NCBI GenBank assembly: GCA_964017125.1
Contig: OZ024905.1
Span: 39,284,369 to 39,348,368 of the forward strand
Source: Flabesymbios commensalis
Lineage: Eukaryota > Annelida > Polychaeta > Terebellida > Flabelligeridae
Direction: 5' to 3'
DNA: 64,000 bases
Below the pieces are notes generated by a model that saw nothing but the letters and a program-made list of their open reading frames with translations, made no database searches and was not told the DNA's origin. Positions 21,590-32,735 of the stretch are shown here, one piece after another (the first letter of the stretch is position 1; each line of letters starts with the position of its first letter). A program made the position numbers and the translations under genes.

Positions 21590-22810
21590 TATAAAGTTAG
21601 TTATTTTTTAAAGATTTGCAATCGGTCATATGATACATTTAAGTCAATATTTCAGTATTCTAAGCGCTTAAAAACGTCTCCGGTATTGAAAGGGTCAACA
21701 ATAAAGAGTTCAGCGTGTCAAGTACATGTATTACAGTGCTATTAGGTAATTTACTTAAAGCTATATTCAGATACATATCATCAAAATCCTCAAAATAATT
21801 TTTATACGAAGGAGTCGTTTTTAATTTGCAGACTGACAACAAATTATTTAAAACGATTTGGTGACTGTGTTGACACAGGGGATGTGTATAATTACAGAAC
21901 CACGTCAGACTTTTATTTGGAAAACCCCACGATAATACAATAAAAACAAGCTAGGCTTATTCAGCGATCCGATATAAACTTATTTTGACCAAGAATTTTT
22001 ATTATTATTGTAATCAGTATACAACGAAGCCATAATGTTATCATGTATAATTATTATAATAACGATAGAAATTTAAAAATAGTACATGAATATATTACTT
22101 TAAAACTTTCATGGTCTCATGTCATATAAAGCCATTATATGAGTTTAGTAGGAAGCCTTACCATGGGAAGAGTCAAGAAAATGAAAACATTAATTAGATT
22201 AGTTTTTGTTATTATGGGTTTTGGGACGGTGGACACATCCGGGACCCTGTGACCCGGGCGGGGGGAGGGGTAACGCTCGACCAACATTTGGGTGGGGTGT
22301 GCAGACTGGATGTTTCAACCAATACCTTTGTATACAATTAAAAATAAACCTTTGAATACACAGAAATTTGCTTAAAAAAAAACCCTGAACACACAGAAAT
22401 TGGCTAAAGACACCCTTAAATATACAGAAATTGGCTAAAACACACTCTTGTGTCTTGGCGGCAGAGTCTTAATAGACTGAACACAGTGAGTCCCCCCCCC
22501 CCCCCTGAAGTGGACAAACTGCATTCTCCACCCCTGTCTATTATCAGTGATTATGTGTCTATTGCTGTATGCTATAATAATATATATTCTCGATATTCGC
22601 TCAAAACTGAAGCTATTATTCACATAATCTGTTGTGAAGTTTTAGCTGTCTAGTCCACGAACTCATCATGGATGAACAGGAAAATATCACCACTTGGCAC
22701 AATAAGATGATCGTGGTCGCGCCTCAGAGCTCGGTCTAGGGTCTATCTAATGGGATCAATTGTTCTCGGTATAATGGGCGCGTGAGTAATGAAGCAGTGG
22801 ACCATAATAT
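21590..22810. other. no gene seen
   Basis: Unique sequence with G-rich (22256-22272) and C-run (22493-22506) tracts, and a loose repeat of CACAGAAATTGGCTAAA-type segments at 22360-22440. Confidence 0.35.
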
Positions 22811-22918
22811 TGAGTGGTGGACCAGCTCTGTGGTACACAAGTGAACAGCAGTAACTGCTTACTTTACAAGTAACCAGTTACTGCTGTTGCCTGTGCACTA
22901 CACAGCTGTCAGTGGTCA
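22811..22918. mobile_element. TSH hairpin element, longest palindrome
   Basis: AGCAGTAACTGCTTACTTTA / AAGTAACCAGTTACTGCTG core. The outer arms (AGCTCTGTGGTACACAAG / CTGTGCACTACACAGCT) also pair, giving roughly 100 bases of imperfect palindrome. Confidence 0.7.
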
Positions 22919-22957
22919 GTCAAACTGAGCTGATGGACAGCTGACCAGAGCTTGACC

Positions 22958-23184
22958 TTAACCCTTAGAGCGCTGAAATATTTCCATAAAAACTAAGAGA
23001 CCAAAGGGTTTTTTCACTTTGAAATCTTCATAAATGTCTCATTTAGCTCTTTCCGCTTCATTTGTATATGTCATAGGTTTATGGGGTTTTTTCAGTGCGG
23101 GGACCGACATTAGACGTCAGAATCTGACGTCTACAGACGTCAGATACCGACATCTAAAGTCGATCCCCGCGCTCAAAGTGCTAA
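22958..23184 (-). mobile_element. PB-2 MITE
   Basis: TTAACCCTTAGAGCGCTG ... GATCCCCGCGCTCAAAGTGCTAA with hairpin AGTGCGGGGACCGACATTAG / complement. Confidence 0.85.
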
Positions 23185-23246
23185 CCACCCCTATATGAGG
23201 GGACACAGTTTCCGAGTATAAAATGGGAAAGAGACCTTAACCAGTG

Positions 23247-23350
23247 AACAACAAACGTCCACCCAATGGTGGGACAATGTTGGAGAAACGTCGCTGACGG
23301 TGGACCAACATTGAGCCAGCATTTGATCAATATCTCGGGTCTGTTTTGTA
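23247..23350. mobile_element. CAH element, diverged
   Basis: AACAAACGTCCACCCAATGG, apex ACGTCGCTGACGG, CCAACATTGAGCCAGC. Confidence 0.7.
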
Positions 23351-24002
23351 ACCTTCATCCAGAATCCATTGAACCCTAGGAACGTAATAATAAGAATATG
23401 CTGATCATAAAAACATGAGACGCCGCCTACAATATGATGATAATAGATAGGCTAGTGTCTACACCACGATAGGTAGCCATGCTTGATAAACGAAATATAC
23501 ATTCCATATTGGTATTTTGACATTTGAAGAAAGGAATAAAATATCATAACTGGTGCTATAATTACTATTTATTGACAAAACGGTTTTGTTCATCTTCAAG
23601 TTTCAGACAAGAGAAAATTGTGTTAATTTCTACTTTCTCTATATTTTTTAATCACGATATAGTACTTAATTTTTTTTCATTCTAAATTAATATGCAAATA
23701 TGATCAAACAAATGCCGTACAGCTTTAATGAATACATGGTTCATTTTTCATTGATATCACATTTCTAGCCGCTGGGCCTATTATATTAAATGTGAATTTT
23801 GAAGCGGCCTGTATATAGATGATCATAATTAATGAGTTGTCAGTTTGATATGTTGTGCATGTCATTAGTGCTCTACATGTGGGGGTCTTAACGGTAAATG
23901 CCCTAAAAAATACATGTAGTCTCTGATCATGATGAACGATTTAGTTGTCATCGATGGCAGATGTATGGTACAGTGATCTTAACTTGCCCTCCCCCCCCCC
24001 CC
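23351..24002. other. no gene; C-run
   Basis: AT-rich unique sequence ending in a C run (23991-24004). Confidence 0.3.
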
Positions 24003-24152
24003 CCAGCAAACACGAGACGGTGAGACACTGTTGTTTTGTTGTTGGGACAGCGTCGCAGACGTTGAGCCAACATTAAAACATCAGTGTTTTAATATATTGT
24101 TCATTGTCTGCGATGCTTGCCCAACGTTGGGTTAGTACATCGTGTTGGCTAG
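24003..24152. mobile_element. CAH element with extra inserted segment
   Basis: CCAGCAAACACGAGACGG, apex CAGCGTCGCAGACG, then a longer right half with a second TGTCTGCGATGC and CAACGTTGGGTTAG, end GTGTTGGCTAGG. Possibly one copy inserted into another. Confidence 0.65.
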
Positions 24153-24261
24153 GCCATAGCTCTATCTAACATCTACACATATCCTACCCGAGCAGCGACC
24201 TAGGGCTTGATATGGATAAAAATGACATGCTTTTGCCAACGAACCAATGTAATTATCATAC

Positions 24262-24362
24262 CAACAACACTGAGCACTAGACGCTGGCCCAATGTTGTTT
24301 GATGTCGGTTCAGTGTCGTAGACGTTGGAACGACATTGAAACAACATTGGGAGAACGCTTCG
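24262..24362. mobile_element. CAH element, ends lost
   Basis: CCAATGTTGTTTGATGTCGG, apex AGTGTCGTAGACG, CATTGAAACAACATTGGG. Confidence 0.65.
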
Positions 24363-24862
24363 TAAAAATATAATTAATATATAATAAAAAATATAAAATT
24401 ATGTACAACATCACAGACAAATAAAAGATAAGGTAATTATATATATAGTTAAAATAACCTTTTTATGCTAGAATGCTCGCTTGTACTGGCTGTTTGTTGT
24501 AGGCGGACTGTGAAGTGCAGAGGGTGGGCTGTGTTATGAGATTAGCGGCTTCGGCGGCGGTTTCCTCATTGACTACAGTACAAGCTTCCCCCATACATAC
24601 ATATATCCACCCATCACAGATGGCCTGTCACTGCCATCATATCGGGATATCGACAGATCGATGCGTAACATAAAATTGACATTCACTACACATTGGGCAA
24701 ACATTGTCCTAAAGTAAATAACGCTGGAACAATGTTGACCAAATTTTGCTCAATGATTCAATCCTTTTACTCCTAAATTGTTTGGTGATATTGTCCATCT
24801 TCAAATAACGAATAATAGATTTTTAAACGGCCCTTTGCCTTCTAGTGATGCATACATGTACT
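24363..24862. other. no gene; weak CAH trace
   Basis: A CAH-like trace (ACATTGGGCAAACATTG...GGAACAATGTTGACC) at about 24690-24750. Otherwise unassigned. Confidence 0.35.
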
Positions 24863-24970
24863 CAGCAAACACGACACATCGATCCAATGCTAGACCAATG
24901 TTGGCCCACCGTCTACGACGTTGGCCCAACATTAGTCCAACATTGGATCGTTGTGTCGTGTTTGCTGGGA
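24863..24970. mobile_element. CAH element, near-perfect, flanked by TA
   Basis: CTCAGCAAACACGACACATCG ... CGTTGTGTCGTGTTTGCTGG, apex ACCGTCTACGACG. Flanks TGTA|CT and GGGA|TATG are compatible with a TA duplication. 'CGACAC / GTGTCG' is matched in both arms. Confidence 0.92.
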
Positions 24971-25090
24971 TATGTCACATTTCACATTTTTCTAATCAAA
25001 TTAATTAAATAGATAATGTGACTACCGAACGCATGAAGCTTTGGTAGCACCCCCAAGGTGATATAATAGTAGAGTAGCTTCCTTGAGAAA

Positions 25091-25187
25091 ACAGACGTTG
25101 AAACTAAATTGTTTTAATATCGTGAGATGTGTAGATCGTTGGCCAACATTAAATCAACATAGGGCAAATATCTGTGTTTGCAATCTT
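25091..25187. mobile_element. decayed CAH element
   Basis: AGACGTTGAAACTAAATTG, TCGTTGGCCAACATTAAATC, end TGTGTTTGC. Confidence 0.55.
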
Positions 25188-26090
25188 AGTAGACCTACAC
25201 CATGATTTTTAGCTTGTTTTTCCCCAGTTTTTCGTGAACGGTCAAACTTCATAAAAATAGACATCACTAAATCATTAGCAGAGGCATATTCTGTAGGTTA
25301 GGTAAGTGCAATGTTTAATTCGGCCATGTTTGTAGAAATTGCGGACGAATAGAAATAATAATGTCATATGAATCATTGTGGGATGTAGAGTGCTGGCGGA
25401 GACAATGGCCAATGTGCCAAGTCAATTTGTTACAAATTAGTTTAGCTCTGGGGTAAATGCCACCAACAAAGTAACGGAAATAACACGCTTTTTAATATGT
25501 GCTACACATGTGCATTGAAATACCTCCTATGTGTATACGTAACACTTTAGGGCCCATAGTGGCCACTTGAGTACATTCTGATCAGTTTTCTAAATCCTTG
25601 CATATTCTTGAGCAAAGTTGATATAGATACCACACAAATTCAGTGCAGTTTTCTTCCACAACTAATTTGTCACTTCAGATTTTACAGGACTTGATTTGTC
25701 GTAATACGTAATATTTTTCAACATCTTTTAGACATGTAATGTTTCGAAATATATCCTTTCTCCCTTTAAAGAACATAACGACATAAATTCCATCATGTAA
25801 CAGAGTTAGCCATTGTTCAATTGGTTGGGGTAGACGACCTAACTTGACCTGAACTTCTTTAGACAAAGAAAATAACATACTTCATAAAGAACGATACACC
25901 ATATAACCTAGTAAGTACATATACCCTAGCTACATATAATAAGTAATTACATTATGTCGCATGAATGCATCATAATGACATACAGTATATTTAGAGCACT
26001 CGTAAGGAAAAGACAGAACCCAACAAAATAAGCACATATTGTAGTTGCACTTGACATATTATTGTACACTTGGGAATAAATTCAGGTTGT
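25188..26090. other. no supported gene
   Basis: Unique sequence. The 67-residue minus-strand open frame at 25675-25878 has no recognised family. Confidence 0.3.
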
Positions 26091-26151
26091 TTTTTCTTCA
26101 CGTTGATATGTGAATTGCATCTGCAATTCACATCTTAACGTGAAGAAAAAT
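26091..26151. mobile_element. PB-6 hairpin
   Basis: TTTTTTCTTCACGTTGATAT...GAATTGCATCTGCAATTC...AACGTGAAGAAAAA. Same layout as 40510 and 43046. Element ends not resolved. Confidence 0.55.
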
Positions 26152-26882
26152 AAAAAGAAATATCTTGTTAAGATAATCGGAAGTCTTTTTAATGGTATCT
26201 CCTGTCATAAAAACATCTGACCATCATGTATATTTTACTGAGAGGTTTAATACAAATTTTTGAAATTTCGCCTGTTGATCACAAACATTCCAAATTCAAG
26301 AAATATAGCGAGTAAATGTTTTACAAATAATATAAAGGATACCAAACATTTGTCCATTTTCTGACCAGTTGACCTATTGAGTTCACTTGATGGTCTGGAT
26401 AAGGCTGTCGACCTTCCAGAGGTGAAAAATGATGGAATTGGAATATCCATTTAACCCATTGTACATCTCAATTTAACATGTAACATGAACAATGGATTGG
26501 TACTCCACCCATTTGAAATATTGATAAACTGCACTCATTAAACCACTAATCTAATTACCCCGGAGCAAAAAAAGAAAATTCAGTCGTTTTTACAAATTAT
26601 CGGTCTGTGCCTTTGTCTGATAGTGACCCTTTATACTCTCCCTCAGGTGCCATTAAGCAGGTACTTAGGAGATTTTTGTTCACTTTATCTTTTGTCTCGC
26701 TGCTGTGTTGTCAAGTACTAATTTATTTTAGTCATGTAAAGGTGGAATCACCAACGTAGTTTCCAGCTTTAAATGACAAGAAATGTTTACGAAATATTTT
26801 TAAGAATTCGACAAAATCTTTCATCCATTGACTGCGCATCTGCGACAAAATAATTTGCCAATTGTTCCTCTGTGCTGGGTAT
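26152..26882. other. no gene; PB-5 trace
   Basis: GTAGTTTCCAGCTTTAAATG at about 26756 is a PB-5 hairpin fragment. Otherwise AT-rich unique sequence. Confidence 0.35.
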
Positions 26883-27144
26883 CAGGGGCGGATTCAGAAA
26901 TTTAACAAAAGGACGGAGTCAATTGTAATTTTGATGTCCCATCAATTAAAAAGATAAATTTGCGTGCGAAAAAAATGGTGTATTTGTCTCCTCAGCTAAA
27001 AATAAATGGAAAGTTTGAGGCTCTGATTTTGTGGGTACCAAATACCAAGGCTTTAGAAATTTTGATTGTTGTTTAGGAAATTCAATTTTTAAAAGGGGGG
27101 TCAAGACACCCCCTGATCCCCCCCCCTTTGATCCGCCACAGGGC
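26883..27144 (+). mobile_element. MITE with CAGGGGCGGATTC ends
   Basis: Terminal repeats CAGGGGCGGATTCAG / TTTGATCCGCCACAGGG with a CCCCCTGATCCCCC tract inside the right end. Partial relatives at 32671 and 50319. This end type is common among animal non-autonomous DNA transposons; the superfamily is not assigned. Confidence 0.7.
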
Positions 27145-27287
27145 ATGGAATAAAGCTCGCTTAGCTAACAACTGAAAGATTGTAATTATTTTTGGATATG
27201 TGCTTGGATATGTCTGAATAGATAGATTGTTGTTCAAGACACACAAATGTCTTCTTTGAATAATGGGTTTTACTTGTTCACAGTTGG

Positions 27288-27355
27288 ACATAGTATCCAA
27301 TTGTAAAATAATGTTGGGCCACCGTCTGCGACGCTGAGCCAACATTATTCCAACC
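27288..27355. mobile_element. CAH core fragment
   Basis: AAAATAATGTTGGGCCACCG, TCTGCGACG apex, CCAACATTATTCC. Outer arms absent. Confidence 0.65.
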
Positions 27356-27712
27356 AAAACCTTACAAGCTCTTAACCACAAATATATTCTTAAATATTAT
27401 TTTTTCTGAACACTTGTTAAAGACAAAAGTACTTAACCTAAGGACCTGAAACGTTATATTGCACAAGTTCATAAGGATTGGTGTACAGAAATGTGAACCG
27501 TTTCCAACACCCAAGGATTTGTGATTTTTAATAAAGAATGTGTGAAGATGATCCCGAACGCATTTAATTATCACCAAGTCGGTAATTAACATGATTAGCA
27601 CTAAATTCATAAAGCTAGAAGTTCAGCGAATTTGACATTTAAGCAAAATCATCTTAATTAATTAGTGGCGGAGTACGTGTTGGCGAAGCGTGGTGGATTG
27701 ATCAGATGGTCA
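27356..27712. other. no gene seen
   Basis: Unique AT-rich sequence. Confidence 0.3.
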
Positions 27713-27823
27713 CCCCGGCTAACACAAGACATCCACCCAATATTGGTTTGATATTGGACCATCGTCTGCGACGCTGGACCGATATCAAACCAACATTTTA
27801 TCGTTGTCTTTTGTCAGCCGGGG
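27713..27823. mobile_element. CAH element with matched arm changes
   Basis: CCCCGGCTAACACAAGAC and GTCTTTTGTCAGCCGGGG ends pair, though both differ from the family's CAGCAAACACG. GATATTGG / CCGATATC likewise. Apex CGTCTGCGACG. Confidence 0.88.
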
Positions 27824-27900
27824 TCACAATGATAGTATCAGGGATAGATAGATAAAAATAGGCATCCCTGGACCAGGACCTATAAACTCCCTCCGTATGT

Positions 27901-28139
27901 CAACCCTTTCAACCTGAATTTCCCATTGTCATCTTCATCCACTACAAGTCACGAATTGTTGTCGCAATTCTTGACTTGTAGTGGATGAAAATGACTTCAA
28001 GGGGGTGACAAATGAAAAATGATATCATTGTTATTAAAACAGTTGCAAGAAAAATGTTCGTTCTAAAACCCCAAGGTGGGGGAAATTAAGTCATTCTTTA
28101 GAGATGCAAAATTGTGCATCGCCAGGGTTTAAAAGGTTT
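27901..28139 (+). mobile_element. PB-3 MITE
   Basis: CAACCCTTTCAACCTGAATT, hairpin TCTTCATCCACTACAAGTC / complement, right end GGGTTTAAAAGG diverged. Confidence 0.82.
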
Positions 28140-28395
28140 TACCAAATTACCATCCATGACAAAGTGCATTGTGGGATGTCAAGTGATCTCATGATTGAAC
28201 AATAGCGTTAGAAGGCACTTCGTTTTCCATTCCTGTAAACTCACTTAGTCTCCCACATCCCAGAATGAATTGGTTTCATCAAGACTCCTTGGTTTCATGA
28301 AACTGTTTCAACAACATACTGTCATTTTCTCCAACTTGTCACACACATTAAGTCTTCTTCATCCAATAAAAAAATAGTGGCTCGGTTGAACGATT
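28140..28395. other. unassigned spacer
   Basis: No gene or family recognised. Confidence 0.3.
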
Positions 28396-29150
28396 AGTCA
28401 GTCAGTCAGTCAGTCAGTCAGTCAGTCAGTCAGTCAGTCAGTCAGTCAGTCAGTCAGTCAGTCAGTCAGTCAGTCAGTCAGTCAGTCAGTCAGTCAGTCA
28501 GTCAGTCAGTCAGTCAGTCAGTCAGTCAGTCAGTCAGTCAGTCAGTCAGTCAGTCAGTCAGTCAGTCAGTCAGTCAGTCAGTCAGTCAGTCAGTCAGTCA
28601 GTCAGTCAGTCAGTCAGTCAGTCAGTCAGTCAGTCAGTCAGTCAGTCAGTCAGTCAGTCAGTCAGTCAGTCAGTCAGTCAGTCAGTCAGTCAGTCAGTCA
28701 GTCAGTCAGTCAGTCAGTCAGTCAGTCAGTCAGTCAGTCAGTCAGTCAGTCAGTCAGTCAGTCAGTCGGTCGGTCGGTCGGTCGGTCGGTCGGTCGGTCG
28801 GTCGGTCAGTCCGTCGGTCGGTCGGTCGGTCGGTCGGTCGGTCGGTCGGTCGGTCGGTCGGTCGGTCGGTCGGTCGGTCGGTCGGTCGGTCGGTCGGTCG
28901 GTCGGTCGGTCGGTCGGTCGGTCGGTCGGTCGGTCGGTCGGTCGGTCGGTCGGTCGGTCGGTCGGTCGGTCGGTCGGTCGGTCGGTCGGTCGGTCGGTCG
29001 GTCGGTCGGTCGGTCGGTCGGTCGGTCGGTCGGTCGGTCGGTCGGTCGGTCGGTCGGTCGGTCGGTCGGTCGGTCGGTCGGTCGGTCGGTCGGTCGGTCG
29101 GTCGGTCGGTCGGTCGGTCGGTCGGTCGGTCGGTCGGTCGGTCGGTCGGT
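28396..29150. repeat. composite (GTCA)n then (GTCG)n array
   Basis: About 93 GTCA units switch abruptly at 28766 to about 96 GTCG units. A short mixed patch (GTCAGTCCGTCG) lies at 28805-28815. The (PTDR)n open frame is an artefact. Confidence 0.98.
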
Positions 29151-29237
29151 TTCTTTTTCGCTCGGCGTTGAGCAGCAGATTAAATAGAAAATCAACACGT
29201 ATCAGATATATAATAAACGTATCTTAGCTCACATGGG

Positions 29238-29504
29238 GTTACCCATTAAAGCGCTTATTCCTTACAAAGCTGAATTATGTCTGCTTAAAACATGGGAACT
29301 AAAAGGTTTTTTCAATTTGAAATCAGCATAATTGTCTTTGTTAGTTCTTTCTGCTTGATTTAAATACGTAAGTCATGGGTCTACCACCATTATAAATACA
29401 TGTATTTTAATTCAGCGCGGGGACCGTCTTTATTCGTCAGAATCTGACGTCTACAGACGTCAGATTCTGATGTATAAAGACGATCCCCGCACTGAAAGGG
29501 TTAA
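29238..29504 (-). mobile_element. PB-2 MITE
   Basis: GTTACCCATTAAAGCGC ... GATCCCCGCACTGAAAGGGTTAA, hairpin arms GCGGGGACCGTCTTTATTCG / complement. Confidence 0.85.
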
Positions 29505-29650
29505 AACGCTATAATGTATTTTTACCCACTTAGTGTGTACAATTTTAATAAAAAAAGTGTGGCAATTTTGCCTATATCTCTTTCAAATGTTGGTGTTTAA
29601 GGGGCAAATAATTAAAGAGGTTAAAAACGGCTATAGACGTGAACAGCACT

Positions 29651-29894
29651 TTAACCCTTTAACCGCCAGTGCCGCATATATTCGGGTTTTCATTTTGTAT
29701 TAGCACATTAAGTACCACCTTTTAAACATGTTAAAGATAAAAGGTGACATCAATCAACAATATTTAAAAACAGTTGACCTCCATTTTGTCAAATATGAAT
29801 AATTTTCACTCACTTGAAGTTGTGGATCGCGTCAGCGAAACACAACTTCAAGTGGGTGAAAATTCAGATTGAATAATTTGGCGGTTAAAGGGTT
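29651..29894 (+). mobile_element. PB-1 MITE, full length
   Basis: TTAACCCTTTAACCGCCAGT ... GGCGGTTAAAGGGTT. Its CATGTTAAAGATAA site (TTAA 29731-29734) is the uninterrupted counterpart of the nested site at 19805. Confidence 0.9.
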
Positions 29895-30080
29895 TGAAGG
29901 ATTAACAGCTACACCGGTTTATTCGCCAAATAAATCGCTTATATTGGGAATAAAATGTGTGCCTAAACATCAAAATTTGAAAATGTTATGGTGTGAAATT
30001 GAACAAATTATTATGAGTAAATTTCACTCACTTGCAGCTGTGGGTCGCGGTGGCGAGACACAACTTCTGGCTTGATAAGA
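29895..30080 (-). mobile_element. PB-4 remnant abutting PB-1
   Basis: ATTGGGAATAAAATGTG, AAATTTGAAAATGTTATGG, ACTTGCAGCTGTGGGTCGCGG / ACACAACTTCTGG hairpin. Confidence 0.65.
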
Positions 30081-30319
30081 CACTCGTTTAATCCGAGGAG
30101 AAACACACTTCTCAATTTATTATCTGTTCATATTTTCAGCAACTAACGTAAAATAATTGATGCGCTGAAGAATTAAATCTCCTCGGAGCTTCATACTTTT
30201 AATTAAACTTGGCAGGGACGTTAATATTGTTTGTATGTAGCTGTAATTATGTGTGCGAAGGAGCGCGTAGCGCGTAGCTCCGCACGAAATTAACGTCGAT
30301 ACACTGGTTTCAATCTTAA
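30081..30319. other. unassigned, small GC palindrome
   Basis: GGAGCGCGTAGCGCGTAGCTCC-like palindrome at about 30261-30284, arms short. Confidence 0.4.
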
Positions 30320-30510
30320 CTCGTCGATCATGTTTTAATTTTAGTTATTGGGACTGAAATGTGAGCTTAAACATCAAAATTTAAAAATGTTTGACCTCCA
30401 ATTAAATAAATATGAATAATTTTCGCCCACTTCAAGTTGTGGATCGTGGTAGCGAGATACAGCTTCGTGTGGTTAAAAATGTCCATTATTTAATTTAACG
30501 TGATCGCTTA
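30320..30510 (-). mobile_element. PB-4 remnant
   Basis: TTAGTTATTGGGACTGAAAT, TTGACCTCCAATTAAATAAA, hairpin CACTTCAAGTTGTGGATCG. Confidence 0.65.
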
Positions 30511-30730
30511 GTGACATTCAAAACTGATATTGATTGGCTTGTGTTTTTGTGGTATCGGTTCCAGAATAAATGCTGCTATTGACCGTTTGTATGTCCGCTT
30601 TGACACATTGGTAATGCTATGTGGGCCTATACATATATTTACTAGGTAGCATGTCGCTCACAATATGCTCGCTTTATTAGAGACGTATGGCCTACGTAAT
30701 CATCGTCACGCGCTCCTCCCCCCCTTTTCG

Positions 30731-30808
30731 TGTTTGCTGGGCCCGTTGAGCTGCGCTGCTGGGCCAGCATTAAACCAATATTGGCTCAACATCTTGTGTT
30801 CACCAGAG
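30731..30808. mobile_element. CAH fragment
   Basis: GTGTTTGCTGGGCCCG, GGGCCAGCATTAAACCAATA, CATCTTGTGTTCACC. Rearranged copy. Confidence 0.5.
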
Positions 30809-31133
30809 ACGCTTCCAGTTAATTCAGGTTATTTAAAAGTTACATGCCCATTGGTCACTCTCTGGGCCAAGGTTGATGCTTGCGCAAAATATAAAGTTGA
30901 TCCATCAATGACAATGTGGTCTGCATAAGCATGACATACATGCATACATGTCCCGTGCTTGTAGTAGTGGCTATAGCCACTATGGCATAACGACTAGGTA
31001 TATATCATGTTTAGGAGTGATTGACAGGCCAGAAAAAGTAACTTCACATAAAATAGCCCGCAGCTCACAATATGAAGCAGATAGCGCTTATCAGACACAT
31101 CATTCATCTGATCGTGTTGATTGAGCGCATCTC
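30809..31133. other. no gene seen
   Basis: Unique sequence. TAGTGGCTATAGCCACTA at about 30965 is a short perfect palindrome. Confidence 0.35.
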
Positions 31134-31381
31134 TTAACCCATTAACTGCCGGTGCCGCATATATTCGGGTATTTATTTTTTATTAGCACATTAAGTGCCA
31201 CATTTTAAATATATGTTAAAGATAAAATGTAACATCAACCAGCAAGACTTGAAAATAGTTGACCTCTATTCTATCAAATCTGAATAATTTCCACTCACTT
31301 GAAGTTGTGGATCGCGTCAGCGAGATACAACTGCAAGTGGGTGAAAATTCAAATTGAATAATTTGGCGGTTAGAGGGTTAA
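31134..31381 (+). mobile_element. PB-1 MITE, full length
   Basis: TTAACCCATTAACTGCCGG ... GGCGGTTAGAGGGTTAA. Confidence 0.9.
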
Positions 31382-31500
31382 ACGACACTTACTGCTATTG
31401 AACGTCAACTAAGTTCGCATTTTGTTCATTGATTTGTAAATGATCAAATATGGCGCATAGAGCACAGACGACGTGGAGATGCAAGCGAAAAATAACAGCT

Positions 31501-31603
31501 AAAATCACAAATTCTATCTCTTTCAAAACAAATTACCTTCTTCTTTGTATGAAAAATCACAAATTCTATCTCTTTCAAAACAAATTACCTTCTTCTTTGT
31601 GTG
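31501..31603 (+). repeat. 52-bp tandem duplication
   Basis: AAAATCACAAATTCTATCTC...TTCTTCTTTGTATG is repeated once, almost identical. Confidence 0.9.
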
Positions 31604-31863
31604 ACAGAGTATAACTTCCAAGTGGAAGGTTAGTTACTTTGGATGCATATTTTACCTAGGCTTATAGACTACTACCGCCCCAATCATATTTTGCATAGTA
31701 CACGACTAGCATTAACCTTTTAAAACGCGAAACTAAGATTTTATTTAAATATGTACCTACTCAAAGTTGTTACAACAACCAAAAAATATGCTTTTTAGTG
31801 AAATTTGTGCCATTAACTTAGCCAAGAAAAATGATTAAGTAGATTGATAAGTAGACTTCGACA

Positions 31864-31990
31864 CAGACTATGACCCAATGCTAGTTTAGTGCTGGCCTGC
31901 CATCTACGACGCTGGACCAACACCGAGCCAGCAAAAGCCTCAAAACACGAATGTGTCGTGTTTTGAGGGTTGACAGTCGTCATAGTTGCT
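31864..31990. mobile_element. CAH fragment with a new hairpin
   Basis: CCCAATGCTAGTTTAGTGCTGG, apex CATCTACGACG, then a separate 13-base-arm hairpin CCTCAAAACACGA / TCGTGTTTTGAGG at 31941-31969. Confidence 0.55.
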
Positions 31991-32027
31991 ACTCAAAGGG
32001 TCACTTACTGAAGTGAACAAATAAATA

Positions 32028-32274
32028 TTAACCCTTAAACCGCGAAGCGCGACTACAGTCGTTTTTAATCGATTTTACTAGCCGTTTAAAATGTTTAAAT
32101 TTCAGTTATTGGAAATGAAATGTGAGCTTAAACAGCAAAATTTGATAATGTTTGATCTCAAATTAAACAAATATGAATAATTTTCGCCCACCTCAAGTTG
32201 TAGATCGCGGTAGCGAGACACAGCTTTGAGTGGGTAAAAATTTAAATTATTTAATTTAGCTGCTCAAGGTTTAA
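32028..32274 (-). mobile_element. PB-4 MITE, both ends visible
   Basis: TTAACCCTTAAACCGCGAAG, CGCGACTACAGTCGTTTTTA, CTCAAATTAAACAAATATG, hairpin CACCTCAAGTTGTAGATCG, right end TGCTCAAGGTTTAA. Confidence 0.8.
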
Positions 32275-32670
32275 AATGCTTGTTGTAATCATTATTTTTA
32301 AATTTTTTCACATTAAACGAAAACTTTACGGATGTGACTGGATTTTGGCATGTCACGTGATAAGGGATATGGAGATAAGGCCTTATTTTAACCGCTGGTT
32401 ATAAAAATAAAACGTTACAGTAGTGAACACAATAGGCTAGGAGTGTGTACTGAAGGGGGGGGGGGGTATTGAGGCTCTAGTTGTCGTATCCTGATTTAAA
32501 TCTTGAAAACACCTACAATAGGATAGGCATTCCAAAACACGATCGAGCCTCTAAGTAGGTTGAGACAAACCAGACCACATGATTGCATTTTGGTTCACAA
32601 ATTAAAAACAAATGTGTAAGTCTAACAAGTTGGTGGAAGAACGCCGTAAAACCTCTTATCTGCATAACAG
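32275..32670. other. no gene; G-run
   Basis: G run at 32456-32466. Otherwise unassigned. Confidence 0.3.
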
Positions 32671-32735
32671 TGGCGGATTCAGGGTGGCTCAAGCACCCCC
32701 CCCCCTATTTTTTTGTCAAAATCTTTCAAAATGTC
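32671..32735 (+). mobile_element. left-end fragment of the GGCGGATTC MITE
   Basis: AGTGGCGGATTCAGG followed by a C run and TTTTGTCAAAATC, matching 26883. Confidence 0.55.
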
